Source of the DNA: Verrucomicrobiota bacterium
GTDB lineage: Bacteria; Verrucomicrobiota; Verrucomicrobiia; Limisphaerales; PALSA-1396
NCBI GenBank assembly: GCA_016200005.1
Contig: JACQFP010000042.1
Span: 101,810-165,809 of the forward strand
DNA: 64,000 nt
Reading direction: 5' to 3'
Part shown: piece after piece, positions 9,735 to 19,500 of the stretch
How positions within the stretch are numbered: the stretch's first letter is position 1
Layout: every line of letters starts with the position of its first letter
Translations under genes and position numbers: made by a program
Notes under the pieces: generated by a model
Seen by the model: only the letters and a program-made list of their open reading frames with translations
Database searches by the model: none
What the model was told of the DNA's origin: nothing

Positions 9735-9839
9735 CGTAGCATCGAACGTGAGTTCGATCCATTTTCCGCTCATCCTTGGCGGTTTGGATTACTGGAGCGT
9801 TAACTTGGAAGTTAGAGCGGACTTACGTCCGCTGCTACG
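9735..9839. repeat. Diverged interspersed palindromic element
   Basis: The arms at 9735-9758 and 9816-9839 pair at 19 of 24 positions. Each arm is itself a mini-hairpin: TCGAAC with GTTCGA in the left arm, GCGGAC with GTCCGC in the right. It is a longer-spaced relative of the elements at 12605-12676 and 18575-18646 and lies between the stop of the fusion gene and the start of the beta-helix gene. Confidence 0.8.
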
Positions 9840-9841
9840 AC

Positions 9842-12800
9842 TTACCTCGGCCAGAGCTTTGCACCGGCGAGTTCGATCAGGTCCACTTCGTTGGCCGGTC
9901 CTGATGCAATGGGCGCGTTACGGTTCGCTAAATCAATTTCAAAACTGGTCTGATTATTTTTCGCGCGAATAACGAGACTGCCAACCTGTAACGATTTGCC
10001 TTTGCAGAAAAGCACGTGCTGAGGTTGCCGGGCGGCATTGAATCGGATGAGGCACAAGTCGCCGTCGAACTGCACGCCGCTTTGCTTTTCGACGAGCAAA
10101 GTTTCACCGGAAGCGGACTGGCCCTCGACGTTTCGGGAAAGGAAAACATCCCGGCGTCCGTCTGCGAGTTGTATTCCAACTGCGACCTCGGAATCGGAAC
10201 GGGGCTTGCCCTGCGCGTCGTGAAGTTCCAGTCGGCGAATTGCAGCAAGGTGCGCTTTGGTTTCGTACGGTTCCAACACACCGATGAATGTGGATTGAAG
10301 CGGCGCTTGTTCCGCTCCAAGCCGCACGAGCAGGCTGGGAATCCAAGCATCCGCAGTACCGCCATAAAGTCCGACGGCGACCCACGCTTCCGCCAGTTCC
10401 ACCTCTGCACCGCGAGTAAGGTCCGTGTGGCAGAGATGCACGTCGCTTGACGGCGGCAGGTATTTCAAATGGTCCTCGATTTTCCAATCCACGCTCCAGC
10501 CTTCCGATGGTTTGGTGTCGCGTTTGAAGTTGCGCATCACCTGCCCGTAGCGCGTCTGTTCCACCGGAGCGAGTGAAAGACCCTGTGTCGAAACCTGGCC
10601 GAAGTGGCCGTGCAGGAAACGCGTATGCTCGCCCCCGCCCGCCACACGGAAAACATCAATGAGGTAGGAAACCTTTTCGGAAATGTCCACCAAAGCGACC
10701 GTCCGTTCGTATTGCCGTCCGCCGATCAACTTCGGTCCTGAGGCGCGCACGGCGCGAAACTGATTGCCGTCGAACCAGAGCGTCGTCTTCCCGGTGCCCG
10801 GCTTTGTGTTCTGCCCGTCCACCGCGACGGTGTTGTGAGCGGCGGTTTGAGTGTACCACACCGCACGCGGTGCGCTCCAACCGCCATATTGGACCGGCGG
10901 ATAACCGAAGTCCGGCAACAGGTCCAGGCCCATGGCAAAAAGCCCGAGGTTCATGCCGTCGGCGTGGCCGTGAATTCCGCCGGAACCATAATCGAGCCAG
11001 GCTGCGCGGGCATTCGTTCCTTCGCCGCTGCGCAGGATCGCCAGGCCCCACTCGGTTTTGTTCACGCTCGACAGCTTGATTTCCGCGACACTCTCGGCGA
11101 TGACCTTCGCCACCTTCGCTTGGAAGCTGGTTGGGGCGGCGGCGAACAAGTCGTACGGCAGACCGTCGGTCGAAGAGTTGTTCGCGCCGTGGATGACGCG
11201 AATGAAATCCTTGTCGCCCGTCGCTTCGAAAAGTTCCCACAGAAAAGCGTAGGCGGACGGGTTGATACCGGGATTCTTGGAGAACGCGACGCCAACGTAA
11301 CCCGGGTTCTTTTCCGCAAACGAACCCGTGTCGCCGATGCGCGGGTAATATTGCCCCAGGCACCACGTGTCCAAATGAAACCGGTACATCGCCTGAAGCC
11401 GGGGATGGCGACGAATGGCTTCGCGGATGAAACCCGGATCGCTTCGCGCGTATCGGCCAAGCAGTTCGGCAATCTGCCGAGGTGCAATCACCGAATAGCC
11501 AGCGATTCCTTTCTCTCCAGTGACACCGTCCACCGCGGTGGCCTTGCTAATGATTCCGTCGAGCATCGCCATGATCTCCGCACGATTGGCCGGCCAGCCC
11601 AGCACGGTGTGGATCGTCGTCATTGTCACGTCAGTCATTGGATAGTTCGACTCGATCTTCGGACGATGATCGAGTGTGTCTCGGAAGATTCGGTCTTCGA
11701 TGTTGCGCTGAACATCCGCGAAAGAGGACTTGGAATTGGCGAGCTTGTGCTTCGCTGCTTTGGCCGAGAGGAATTTCATAAGTTCGGCATCGCGCGCCAA
11801 TCCGTCGAAGACCGCGTCATAAGCCAGCGCGAGGTCGTGGACCTCGACACACGCATCATGCCAGGTGGAAACGTAGCCCGAGCGCGGCGCACCCTCGTAC
11901 ATCACGCCCTCCTTGCCGAAGTCGAACGTCGGATAGAGATCAGCAACGCGATCGAGCAGCACCCCGGCCTTGTGCGCATACGCGAGGTCGCCCGTCGCCA
12001 CGTAGGCGGCGGCCAGATTCCGGATACCGTTCACGATTCCCTGCTTCCACTGGCCGAAGATCAGATAGGCGTTGATGAAGCGCCAACGCTTCCCGTCCGC
12101 GACGTAACCCTCGCCGTCGTCCACACCAAATCGATGCAACGGATCGGAAGCATCCGGATGTTCCACGTTGAAGAGCAGCGAGCGGTCAGCGCGTTGCGGA
12201 TCGAATACGTTGTTCTCGTTCAACCCAGAGCGGTAGAATTTCGCGAAATCATTTTTTGGAAACAGTTCGCTGCACCTCGGACAACGCATCTTCCACGGCT
12301 GGTTCAACGCGTCGGGCGCCCACTCGTACATCGGCACCGGCTTTTTGCAGGACGGGCAATGGCCGTCCGACCAGACCTGCCAGGCGCGTCGAATCGTATT
12401 GCCGAACATGAGATTCCACAATTCGTCGTCGGACAATTCCCTCCAAGGTTTTGCAGCAGCCACGAGCGAGTCGCGAATGTCCGCGGCCCAGGGGTAATCG
12501 CGAGCGTTGGCTCGCGCGCGGGCGACCAACTCAACCGGGAAAAACGCGCTGGCTGTTTTTGAGGAATTCCCCGAAGAAGAATTCCGCGCCTCGAACCGTT
12601 CAGCCGTAGCAGCCGACGTGAGTCGGCTCTGACTTGCTCCGAATGCAGATGGAGCGGACTCACGTCCGCTGCTACGCGTCGTTGGTGCGAGGTTTTCATC
12701 GAGCCATCGATAAGCTGCCTCGCGTCCGGCCTGCGGAAAGTTGTGCGGCCCATCGAACGACTGCCACGCGAGCGCGTTCGTTGCGCCGTAAAGCTTGTAA

Positions 12801-13957
12801 ACCTGCTGCACGTCTTTTAACAGCCCATCCAGATTTTCCGTCTTGGGAAAGATCGAATCCTTCGTCGCGTACCACACAAACAGTTTTCGCGGCGCGGCCT
12901 GCGCAAGAACGTGCTGCCAATCAAACGGGATGCTCGCCACGTCCGGCAGGTAGAAACCGAGCTGCGGCATCAGCGCGGCGAGATGGGACCAGCGCTCGGG
13001 ATTCGGATCGCTGCGAAACGTCGTAAAGCCGCAACTCGCGACCGCCGCCGAGATGCGCGGTTCAAACGCCGTGGCGAACAGTGTCCCGTACGCGCCATGC
13101 GAGTGACCGATGCTGCCGATGCGTTTCGGGTCCACGGACGGCAGCGTTTCCAAATAATCAATCACTCGGCCCACGTCCCAGATCATCTTGCCCATGAATG
13201 ACCACCCGGGATGTTTGCGGTAAAACGCGAGGCTGTCGTGATAGGGCTGCTTGCCCGCGGGAATCCGTTCGCCAAAACCGATCACGTCCGGCGCGATGCA
13301 GACGTAGCCGCGCTTCACCAACTCGACGGCGAAGGCCAGCTCTGGATCACCTTTTATCCCGCACGGTTCTTCTTTGCCTTGGGCGACGGTTTGATGAAGG
13401 CACAACATCGCCGGCACGCGCGACGCAGAAAGTTTTTTCGGCACGAGCAGATAGGCTGGGATCCAATCATCCGGCTCACTCCTGATCATCACGTGTCGGC
13501 GCGTGTAGCCCTGCAATTCCTCAACGCCCAACTCGCGGACTTCGAGCGGTGGCGGCTTCAAGTTCGTTGGCGCGCCGAGAATTTGTTCGATCGTTGAGGC
13601 GATTTGTTTGCGCCGCTCCTCCCAATCGCTGACGGTGGTGATGCGGTTGGTGCCGCTCTGGTCGCCACCAAGGAGCGGTGCCAAATCACGTCGACCGACC
13701 TGGTCAGTGCGCAAGTCCGGCTTCTGCCATGTCGTCACCTGGCGCCACTGATTCCAATCGTGGCCTTCCCAAGCGTGGAGGCGAGTGGAGCATACCAAAG
13801 TCGCAGCCAACACGAGCGAAGTCACCCGCCTTCCGGAGTAGTGGCGTCTCGGCAGAGCGCCGCATTCTTTTCCCAAGAGCAAGTTGGCGGCGCTCTGCCG
13901 AGACGCCGCTACGGCGCCCTGAAGAAAACTCGTCAGATTGGAGATGATCGGGTGCAT
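9842..13957 (-). CDS. Fusion of alpha/beta-hydrolase esterase and heparinase/alginate-lyase-like domains
   Basis: This exported protein of 1371 residues joins two domains that are usually separate. Residues of about 60-420 form an alpha/beta hydrolase like the large acetyl-xylan-esterase/Abhydrolase_7 group: the nucleophile motif is GHSHGAYG, with LCLHQT upstream and FDGPHNF carrying the likely catalytic histidine. Residues of about 465-1371 resemble heparinase II/III-type lyases: an alpha/alpha toroid, a zinc-ribbon-like C-P-S-C and C-P-R-C pair, then a C-terminal beta-sandwich (HGHADGMNLGLF, AAHNTVAVDG). Together they suit de-esterification and cleavage of an acidic polysaccharide. The linker at residues 427-451 is encoded by a palindromic element, and another element encodes residues 16-40, before the hydrophobic signal segment. 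A GTG just after that element is an alternative start. The polysaccharide is unknown. Confidence 0.85.
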   Translation of the reverse strand: MHPIISNLTSFLQGAVAASRQSAANLLLGKECGALPRRHYSGRRVTSLVLAATLVCSTRLHAWEGHDWNQWRQVTTWQKPDLRTDQVGRRDLAPLLGGDQSGTNRITTVSDWEERRKQIASTIEQILGAPTNLKPPPLEVRELGVEELQGYTRRHVMIRSEPDDWIPAYLLVPKKLSASRVPAMLCLHQTVAQGKEEPCGIKGDPELAFAVELVKRGYVCIAPDVIGFGERIPAGKQPYHDSLAFYRKHPGWSFMGKMIWDVGRVIDYLETLPSVDPKRIGSIGHSHGAYGTLFATAFEPRISAAVASCGFTTFRSDPNPERWSHLAALMPQLGFYLPDVASIPFDWQHVLAQAAPRKLFVWYATKDSIFPKTENLDGLLKDVQQVYKLYGATNALAWQSFDGPHNFPQAGREAAYRWLDENLAPTTRSSGRESAPSAFGASQSRLTSAATAERFEARNSSSGNSSKTASAFFPVELVARARANARDYPWAADIRDSLVAAAKPWRELSDDELWNLMFGNTIRRAWQVWSDGHCPSCKKPVPMYEWAPDALNQPWKMRCPRCSELFPKNDFAKFYRSGLNENNVFDPQRADRSLLFNVEHPDASDPLHRFGVDDGEGYVADGKRWRFINAYLIFGQWKQGIVNGIRNLAAAYVATGDLAYAHKAGVLLDRVADLYPTFDFGKEGVMYEGAPRSGYVSTWHDACVEVHDLALAYDAVFDGLARDAELMKFLSAKAAKHKLANSKSSFADVQRNIEDRIFRDTLDHRPKIESNYPMTDVTMTTIHTVLGWPANRAEIMAMLDGIISKATAVDGVTGEKGIAGYSVIAPRQIAELLGRYARSDPGFIREAIRRHPRLQAMYRFHLDTWCLGQYYPRIGDTGSFAEKNPGYVGVAFSKNPGINPSAYAFLWELFEATGDKDFIRVIHGANNSSTDGLPYDLFAAAPTSFQAKVAKVIAESVAEIKLSSVNKTEWGLAILRSGEGTNARAAWLDYGSGGIHGHADGMNLGLFAMGLDLLPDFGYPPVQYGGWSAPRAVWYTQTAAHNTVAVDGQNTKPGTGKTTLWFDGNQFRAVRASGPKLIGGRQYERTVALVDISEKVSYLIDVFRVAGGGEHTRFLHGHFGQVSTQGLSLAPVEQTRYGQVMRNFKRDTKPSEGWSVDWKIEDHLKYLPPSSDVHLCHTDLTRGAEVELAEAWVAVGLYGGTADAWIPSLLVRLGAEQAPLQSTFIGVLEPYETKAHLAAIRRLELHDAQGKPRSDSEVAVGIQLADGRRDVFLSRNVEGQSASGETLLVEKQSGVQFDGDLCLIRFNAARQPQHVLFCKGKSLQVGSLVIRAKNNQTSFEIDLANRNAPIASGPANEVDLIELAGAKLWPR
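12605..12676. repeat. In-frame interspersed palindromic element (copy in fusion gene)
   Basis: The arms at 12605-12628 and 12653-12676 are near-perfect inverted repeats around a 24-base spacer. Each arm holds its own mini-palindrome: GCCGAC with GTCGGC on the left, GCGGAC with GTCCGC on the right. It lies inside the coding sequence and on the minus strand encodes RSSGRESAP...QSRLTSAAT. The arms are almost identical to those at 18575-18646. Confidence 0.93.
13838..13912. repeat. Interspersed palindromic element at the 5' end of the fusion gene
   Basis: The arms at 13838-13863 and 13887-13912 match as inverted repeats at 25 of 26 positions, with a 23-base spacer. It falls within the open frame of the fusion gene, encoding about residues 16-40, directly before the hydrophobic signal segment. 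Confidence 0.92.
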
Positions 13958-13978
13958 TCGTGGTCTTCCGGCAGCCGA

Positions 13979-15115
13979 CTACTTGCTGGCAGGCTTGCCT
14001 GACGCCGCCGGCGGCAGACTCAGATACGCAATCCCCAGCGGCACTGCCGTGGTCTCGCGATCCAATCCTGAGCTGCGACTGAATGCGATCAGGCGTTCTC
14101 GAACCGCAGGAAAATATCTGCCCAACCGTCCCCATTTCAGCACGGCGGAAGAGTATTTGTTGAATTTGTCCCCGCCGCCCACGGTGTCGCTGATGCGGTC
14201 GTCCGCCAGCATCACACGCTTGAACAACGTCTTCTCCAGACGCGCAAGATCGTCGCGCGTGAACACGATCTCGTGCTCGAAACACAGCACCACGAAGTCC
14301 ACGTTGATAGTCGCGTGCGAGATGTCCTCAAAACTGTCTCCGGCGCCGTCGAGCGGCGGCCAATCGGCCCAGACGTACGAGCCGTCGTCCATCGGCCGCA
14401 GACGATTCTTCAGAAACCGCGCGAGCCGGGTCACTCGCTCGCGATGCTTCGGCGTCTTCGTTGCGTCGTCAATCGCCAGCCACGCCCGGGCGAGCGCGTT
14501 CTGCATGTTCAAGGGCAGATGTTTTTTGAGGTACGGACAATAGACGTAACCTTCGTCCGCTCCCGGGCCTTCGCGAAACTCGCCGTCATGCGCGGCCACG
14601 GCTTCTTCCGCGATTTGCAGCAACCGGTTCGCGTCCTTGCTCCAGAGCGTTTTCAAAGACGCCTCGCTCCGGATCACCGCCGCAAACCGTGCCATCGGCG
14701 CCACAATCATTCCGGTGTGAACCGCCCAGACGTAACGCGTGCCCTTCGAGTAATTGGTGGAACCCCACGCGGGCAATACTTGGCCGCGGATCTCATCGCG
14801 CGAACCGCGGCGGTCGTCGCGGGACTTCGCGATCCAGTCGGACAAATTGACGATCAGCGGGACGTACTTCGCGTCGCGCGTGGCGTCGAGCATCTCGACC
14901 AGCGCCGAGAGTTGATAGCTTTCTCCCCAGGCGATTTCGCCGCCTTGGTCCGTGGCCGGTTTGCGAACCGCCCGTTCCACCGCGGGAATGATGATGCGGT
15001 CGAATCGTTCCGCCAGTTGGGCACCTTCGCCGCCGGCTGCGGCCCCCACCACCCGGCCGCCGGTCAAAATCGCGAAAGCAAGGAGCATGAACGTGAATCT
15101 TTCGCGAAATGGCAT
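13979..15115 (-). CDS. Exported protein of unknown function, probably alpha/alpha-toroid
   Basis: This exported protein of 378 residues has a clear signal peptide (FTFMLLAFAILTGGRVVGAAA). The rest is rich in helices with aromatic and charged clusters (GEIAWGESYQLSALVEMLDATRD, spread over about residues 60-85, and YVWAVHTGMIVAPMARFA later). This pattern is common in alpha/alpha-barrel enzymes acting on polysaccharides, such as uronyl epimerases and lyases, but I see no diagnostic motif and do not assign a function. I chose the ATG at 15115 because the signal peptide begins there; the frame extends upstream into the DUF1552 gene. It ends 21 bases before the esterase-lyase fusion gene, so the two are likely cotranscribed and may share a substrate. 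Confidence 0.75.
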   Translation of the reverse strand: MPFRERFTFMLLAFAILTGGRVVGAAAGGEGAQLAERFDRIIIPAVERAVRKPATDQGGEIAWGESYQLSALVEMLDATRDAKYVPLIVNLSDWIAKSRDDRRGSRDEIRGQVLPAWGSTNYSKGTRYVWAVHTGMIVAPMARFAAVIRSEASLKTLWSKDANRLLQIAEEAVAAHDGEFREGPGADEGYVYCPYLKKHLPLNMQNALARAWLAIDDATKTPKHRERVTRLARFLKNRLRPMDDGSYVWADWPPLDGAGDSFEDISHATINVDFVVLCFEHEIVFTRDDLARLEKTLFKRVMLADDRISDTVGGGDKFNKYSSAVLKWGRLGRYFPAVRERLIAFSRSSGLDRETTAVPLGIAYLSLPPAASGKPASK

Positions 15116-15173
15116 GATCACATCTTGACCAAGGTTTTTTCCAGCCAGTCGGAAAGGATGCGCCCCGCCCTGA

Positions 15174-16481
15174 CTACACGGCTTCGAGGGGTGTCGTCGC
15201 ATCGCCGAACTTCGGCAGGCGCACGTCCATCTTGTCCATCATGGAAAGATAGAGTCGGCACATCTGGCGATCTGCCTTCGCTTTATAGTCCAGCACACGG
15301 CCACCCTTGATGCGTCCACCGGCGCCGCCGAGCAGGACGACAGGCAACTGCGTCGCATCGTGGCTTCCCGTCAACATGCTGGAGCAGTAAAGCAGCATCG
15401 TGTTGTCCAGCAGCGTGCGCGGGCCTTCCTGGATGGCGTCGAGTTTACGGGCGATGTAGGCGACTTGTTCGAGGAAGAATTGGTTCACCTTGAGCCAGTC
15501 GGCGGTGTCCGAGTGCGAGAGCAAGTGGTGAATCATGTAGTCCACGCCTAGGTTCGGAAAGCGCAACGAGCTGTGGTCGTTGTTCAGCTTGAGCGTGGTG
15601 ATGCGCGTGGTGTCGGTCTGGAAACCGAGCACGAGGATGTCGCACATCAACTTCATGTGCTCGGCAATGTCCTGCGGAATGCCGTCGGCGGGACGCGGGA
15701 TGTTCGGCGCGGTAAGGGTTGGACGCCAGCCCTGCAATTCGCCTTTCTTGCCGGCGTTTTCGATGCGCTGCTCCACGTCGCGCACGGAATCGAGATACTC
15801 GTCGAGTTTGCGCTGGTCGTTCGCGCTGATATGCAGGCGCAGGTCTTTCGCGTCGGTTAGGACGGCGTCGAGCACGCTCTTGTCGCCCTTGCTCGCCGCA
15901 TCCTTGAACAGCCGGTCGAACGCAAGCGCGGGATAAATCTCCAGCGGTGTCGGTGTGGTCGGCGAACTCCACGAGATGTGCGAGCTGTAGAGCATCGAGT
16001 AATTCTTGTGGACGGACGGGTTCGACTTCTCGCAACCGAGCACGAGGCTCGGCACCTTGGTCGAGTGGCCGTAGTGCTGCGCCAGCAACTGGTCGATGCT
16101 CGTGCCCGAGCGAATCTCGCCGCCTGAGGCCAGCGGCGCGCCGGAGAGGAGGTTCCCCGTCTGCGAGCTGTGGATGTTTCCCTTCTGCGCCTCCTCGTTG
16201 TAGAGGCCGCGGACGAACAGCATCTTCTCGCGGAAATCCGTGAGTGGCGAAAGCACCTTGCCGAGTTCCATCTCCTTTCCTTCGCCCTTGGCCCACCATT
16301 CCTTCGAGTGAAAGCCGTTGCCGGAAAACAGCACCGCGAGCCGCACGGGTGCCTCGCTGGCGGGTTTGACACCGACGGGAGGCATGTCGCCCCAAACGGT
16401 GAGTGATTCCATCCACGGCAGCGCCATCGTGACGCCGACCCCGCGGAGAAATGTGCGACGCGAGAATTTGTGAGTGGTCAT
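15174..16481 (-). CDS. DUF1552 Tat-exported protein
   Basis: This protein of 435 residues belongs to the DUF1552 family, found mostly in Planctomycetes, Verrucomicrobia and Myxococcota. It begins with a twin-arginine signal (SRRTFLRGVGVTMALPWMES). Family-like segments include LFSGNGFHSKEWW, LLSGAPLASGGEI, ISWSSPTTPTPLEIYP and MLLYCSSMLTGSHDATQLPVVLLGG. The fold is related to the alkaline-phosphatase/sulfatase-like DUF1501 proteins. No reaction is established. It lies 98 bases downstream of the DUF1592-type cytochrome gene; these two families occur side by side in many genomes and probably form one exported complex. Confidence 0.92.
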   Translation of the reverse strand: MTTHKFSRRTFLRGVGVTMALPWMESLTVWGDMPPVGVKPASEAPVRLAVLFSGNGFHSKEWWAKGEGKEMELGKVLSPLTDFREKMLFVRGLYNEEAQKGNIHSSQTGNLLSGAPLASGGEIRSGTSIDQLLAQHYGHSTKVPSLVLGCEKSNPSVHKNYSMLYSSHISWSSPTTPTPLEIYPALAFDRLFKDAASKGDKSVLDAVLTDAKDLRLHISANDQRKLDEYLDSVRDVEQRIENAGKKGELQGWRPTLTAPNIPRPADGIPQDIAEHMKLMCDILVLGFQTDTTRITTLKLNNDHSSLRFPNLGVDYMIHHLLSHSDTADWLKVNQFFLEQVAYIARKLDAIQEGPRTLLDNTMLLYCSSMLTGSHDATQLPVVLLGGAGGRIKGGRVLDYKAKADRQMCRLYLSMMDKMDVRLPKFGDATTPLEAV

Positions 16482-16579
16482 AGTCTGCTTATGGTTCAGG
16501 CTTCACACTAGCGGAACTGCTCGGGACACGCAAGGCACGAAATCGAGCGGGTCTTTTGACTTGTGTTGGTGCGTCATGG

Positions 16580-19500
16580 TTATTCCTCGAGCGCCATTTC
16601 CTTGCCGCGTATTTCACGGAATTGCTTGCTTCGCACAATCGTCTCGATGGCGGCGGTGACGCGGTAGTCGTTTGACTTGAGCCGCGCGCTCATCTCCGAA
16701 ATCAACGGGCCGTCGGAAAGTTGCACGCCGCGACCCAGCGAATAACCGAGCAGTTTCCGGCAAAACTGTTTTACAAATGCGTCCCGGCGTTTCGTCAGCA
16801 GGTAATGGCGCAGACCGTCGAGGCCGTCGAACTCGGCGCCGTCCATCGTTTTCGCGTGCGTGTCGATTAAACGGTCACCAAGGTCGCGCTCGCGGCGGCG
16901 GCCGATGGCGTCGAAGCCTTCCAACGAATATCCGTAAGCGTCGATGCGCCGGTGGCAACCGTAGCACATCGGGTCGCTGGTGTGTTTCTCGGTCAGTTGC
17001 CGCACGGTGAGTGTCTCGGTGGCCTCATCTTCGGGCAAACGTGGCACGTCCTTTGGCGGGCGCGGCAGTTTTTCGCCCAGCAATACTTCGCACAGCCAGT
17101 TGCCGCGCAGGATCGGACTGGTGCGCGAAGCCCCGGATTGTTTCGCGAGCGTCGTGGCTTGGGCAAGGATGCCGCCGCGTCCGAACTTTTTCACGCCATC
17201 CACGCGACGCCAGCCGTCCGGTTGGAATTCAACCTTCAGGTTGGCAGGCGAGAATTCAGATTGTTCCGGCAAGCTAAAGCTTGAACTCCAACTGATGCCG
17301 TAATGCTTCGCCAGGTCTTCGTTCAGAAACGTGTAGTCGGCATCGAGGATGTTGAGCACGGAACCGTCATGTTGGAAGAAATCGGTGAAGAAGCGGATCG
17401 TTTCCTCATACATCGCGCCACGCAGAGCGGTGAAGGTCGGGAAATGCCGCTCGCTCTTCTCGCTCAATTCGTCAAAGTCATAAATGTGCAGCCAGGCGCA
17501 GGCGAACTCGGTGGCGAGGCGGCGCACGCGCGGGTCTCCGAGCATCCGGCGCATTTGCGCGGCGAGCACTTTGGGATCGCGCAGCTTGCCACTGGCAGCA
17601 ACAGCCCGCAGTTCGGCGTCCGGAGCAGACGACCAGAGGAAGTAACTCAGGCGCGTCGCGAGTTCCCAATCATTCACCGGCCCCGGCTTGTTGCCCGGCC
17701 CCGGTTTCTCGGCCCGATAGAGAAACGCCGGTGATACCAACACGCGAGCGAGAGTCAGTCGGATGGCCTGGCCGTGGGGAATCTCCTCGGCGCGCAGCTT
17801 GCGATACAACCCGCGCAACTCGTCCTTCTCGGCGTCGCTGAACGGACGGCGATAGGCGCCATCGGCAAACTTCAACACTGCGTCGAGATGCTGCGGCTGC
17901 GTGTCCACGAGCAGTTTCTTGAATTCTTCCGCCCGTTGCTTGATGGGCTGGCGTAACGGCTCGAAGGCGCTTGGGTCGGCATCCTGCGTGGCGTATTGCC
18001 AGAGTTGCTCGAAGGCATCGACGAGCTTCAGCGCGTCGTGGCTGACGTAGTGCAACTCCGCCCAGAGCCGGTCCAGTTCGGCGGCTTGCGCATCGTCGAG
18101 CATCAACCGGCGGAGATGTTCATCCTCCCGGTAGAACAGGGTGAGGGTCACGACCTCATCGACGGGCACGATCTTCGTGTAGCAGAGCGCCGCGGGAAAC
18201 ACCTGGCGAAACTCGTCGAGTGCGGCTTCGATGCGTTTCCGCGTCGCGCTGCCGTCCGTCACGAGAACGGGTGAGTCAGAGACCGCAGGACGTTCACCAT
18301 CGGACCAGGTGCTTTTGCCGCCTTGCTCTTTGACTCCCCCCGCTGCCAGGCCCGGAGTGGCGGAGGGTTTTGTCGTAAGCACCTGCATCTGCACGCTTCC
18401 CTCCGCGCCGGTTTCGCGGTGCAGCGTGCCCGTGGCCAGGAATTCGCAACCTTCTACAAAGTCGGCGGGCAGTCGCACTTCGACAACCGACGGTGCCTGC
18501 ACACAAAGGCTGGAGGGGCTTAGCGCGGCGCCGTTGGGATGCTTGCCGAAGAGCGCGGGGTCGAGACCCCATTCCGTGGCAGCCGACGTGAGTCGGCTCT
18601 GATTTTCTTTGGAGGAAGTTTGAGCGGACTCACGTCCGCTGCTACGGAGGATGGAAGAAAGTAACGGCCCGTTCAACGAAGTAAGCTGCCGGTAAAGCGC
18701 GGCATCAGGCGCATCCTTCGCGAGTCCCGCCGCGCCGTTGAGCAACAGACGCTGGACTTCCTCAGCGAGTCGATGCTTTTCCTCGGCGCTCCCGCTGGAT
18801 TGCCACTTCGCGAGCAGAGAACCCGCGGGCAGAACGGACTCAGGCCCGCCGCCGTTATCAGGCTCGTTATAAAAATGCCAGACGCCAGCGTTGCCGAAAC
18901 TGTCGGCATGAGGATTGCCCGCCAGAATGTTTGGAGAAACTTCGCGCGAGAGATTCCATTCGTGCTGGCCGTCGCTCAGATTGAATTCGACCGCGGTGAG
19001 GTCGCACGAATGATTGCCATCACGTGGCCCGATGGCCAAGGACATCACATCGCCCGGTTGCACCGCGAGATTCTCGAAGGGACCAAATTTCACCTCCTTT
19101 GCGCCTTGGGACTTGCCGGCGGCAAGCCGCTGCCGCGAATTGCCGCGGCGCAATTCCAGAAACCACTCGATGCCGTTGCCACACTCGGGATGCGCGTGCT
19201 GCACGGTGCCCTCGACCCGCAGCGTGGCCGCCACGGGACTGCGCCAGCCAACGACGACGCGCAACTTGGGCGACGGATGGACCGCCACGCCGTGCGGTTT
19301 CATGTTTCCCGGCACGCGCACATGCTGGTCGGAAGAGTTGGCGATGACGCTCAACGCATCGGCGCCCGCCCAGCCCTTGATAAAATCATAACTTTGCAGG
19401 CTTTCCATTTTTTGAGTCATGTGCGATTCAATCCGCGCCTGCCCCGAACCGATGCCCAGGTAATCCAACCATGCCGCGAGCACTGCCACCTCGACGCCGT

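Noticed and set aside
10835..12562. Long open frame of 575 codons on the plus strand opposite the esterase-lyase fusion
   Set aside because: It is antisense to a gene with clear domains, has Arg/His/Val-rich shadow composition and no family resemblance.
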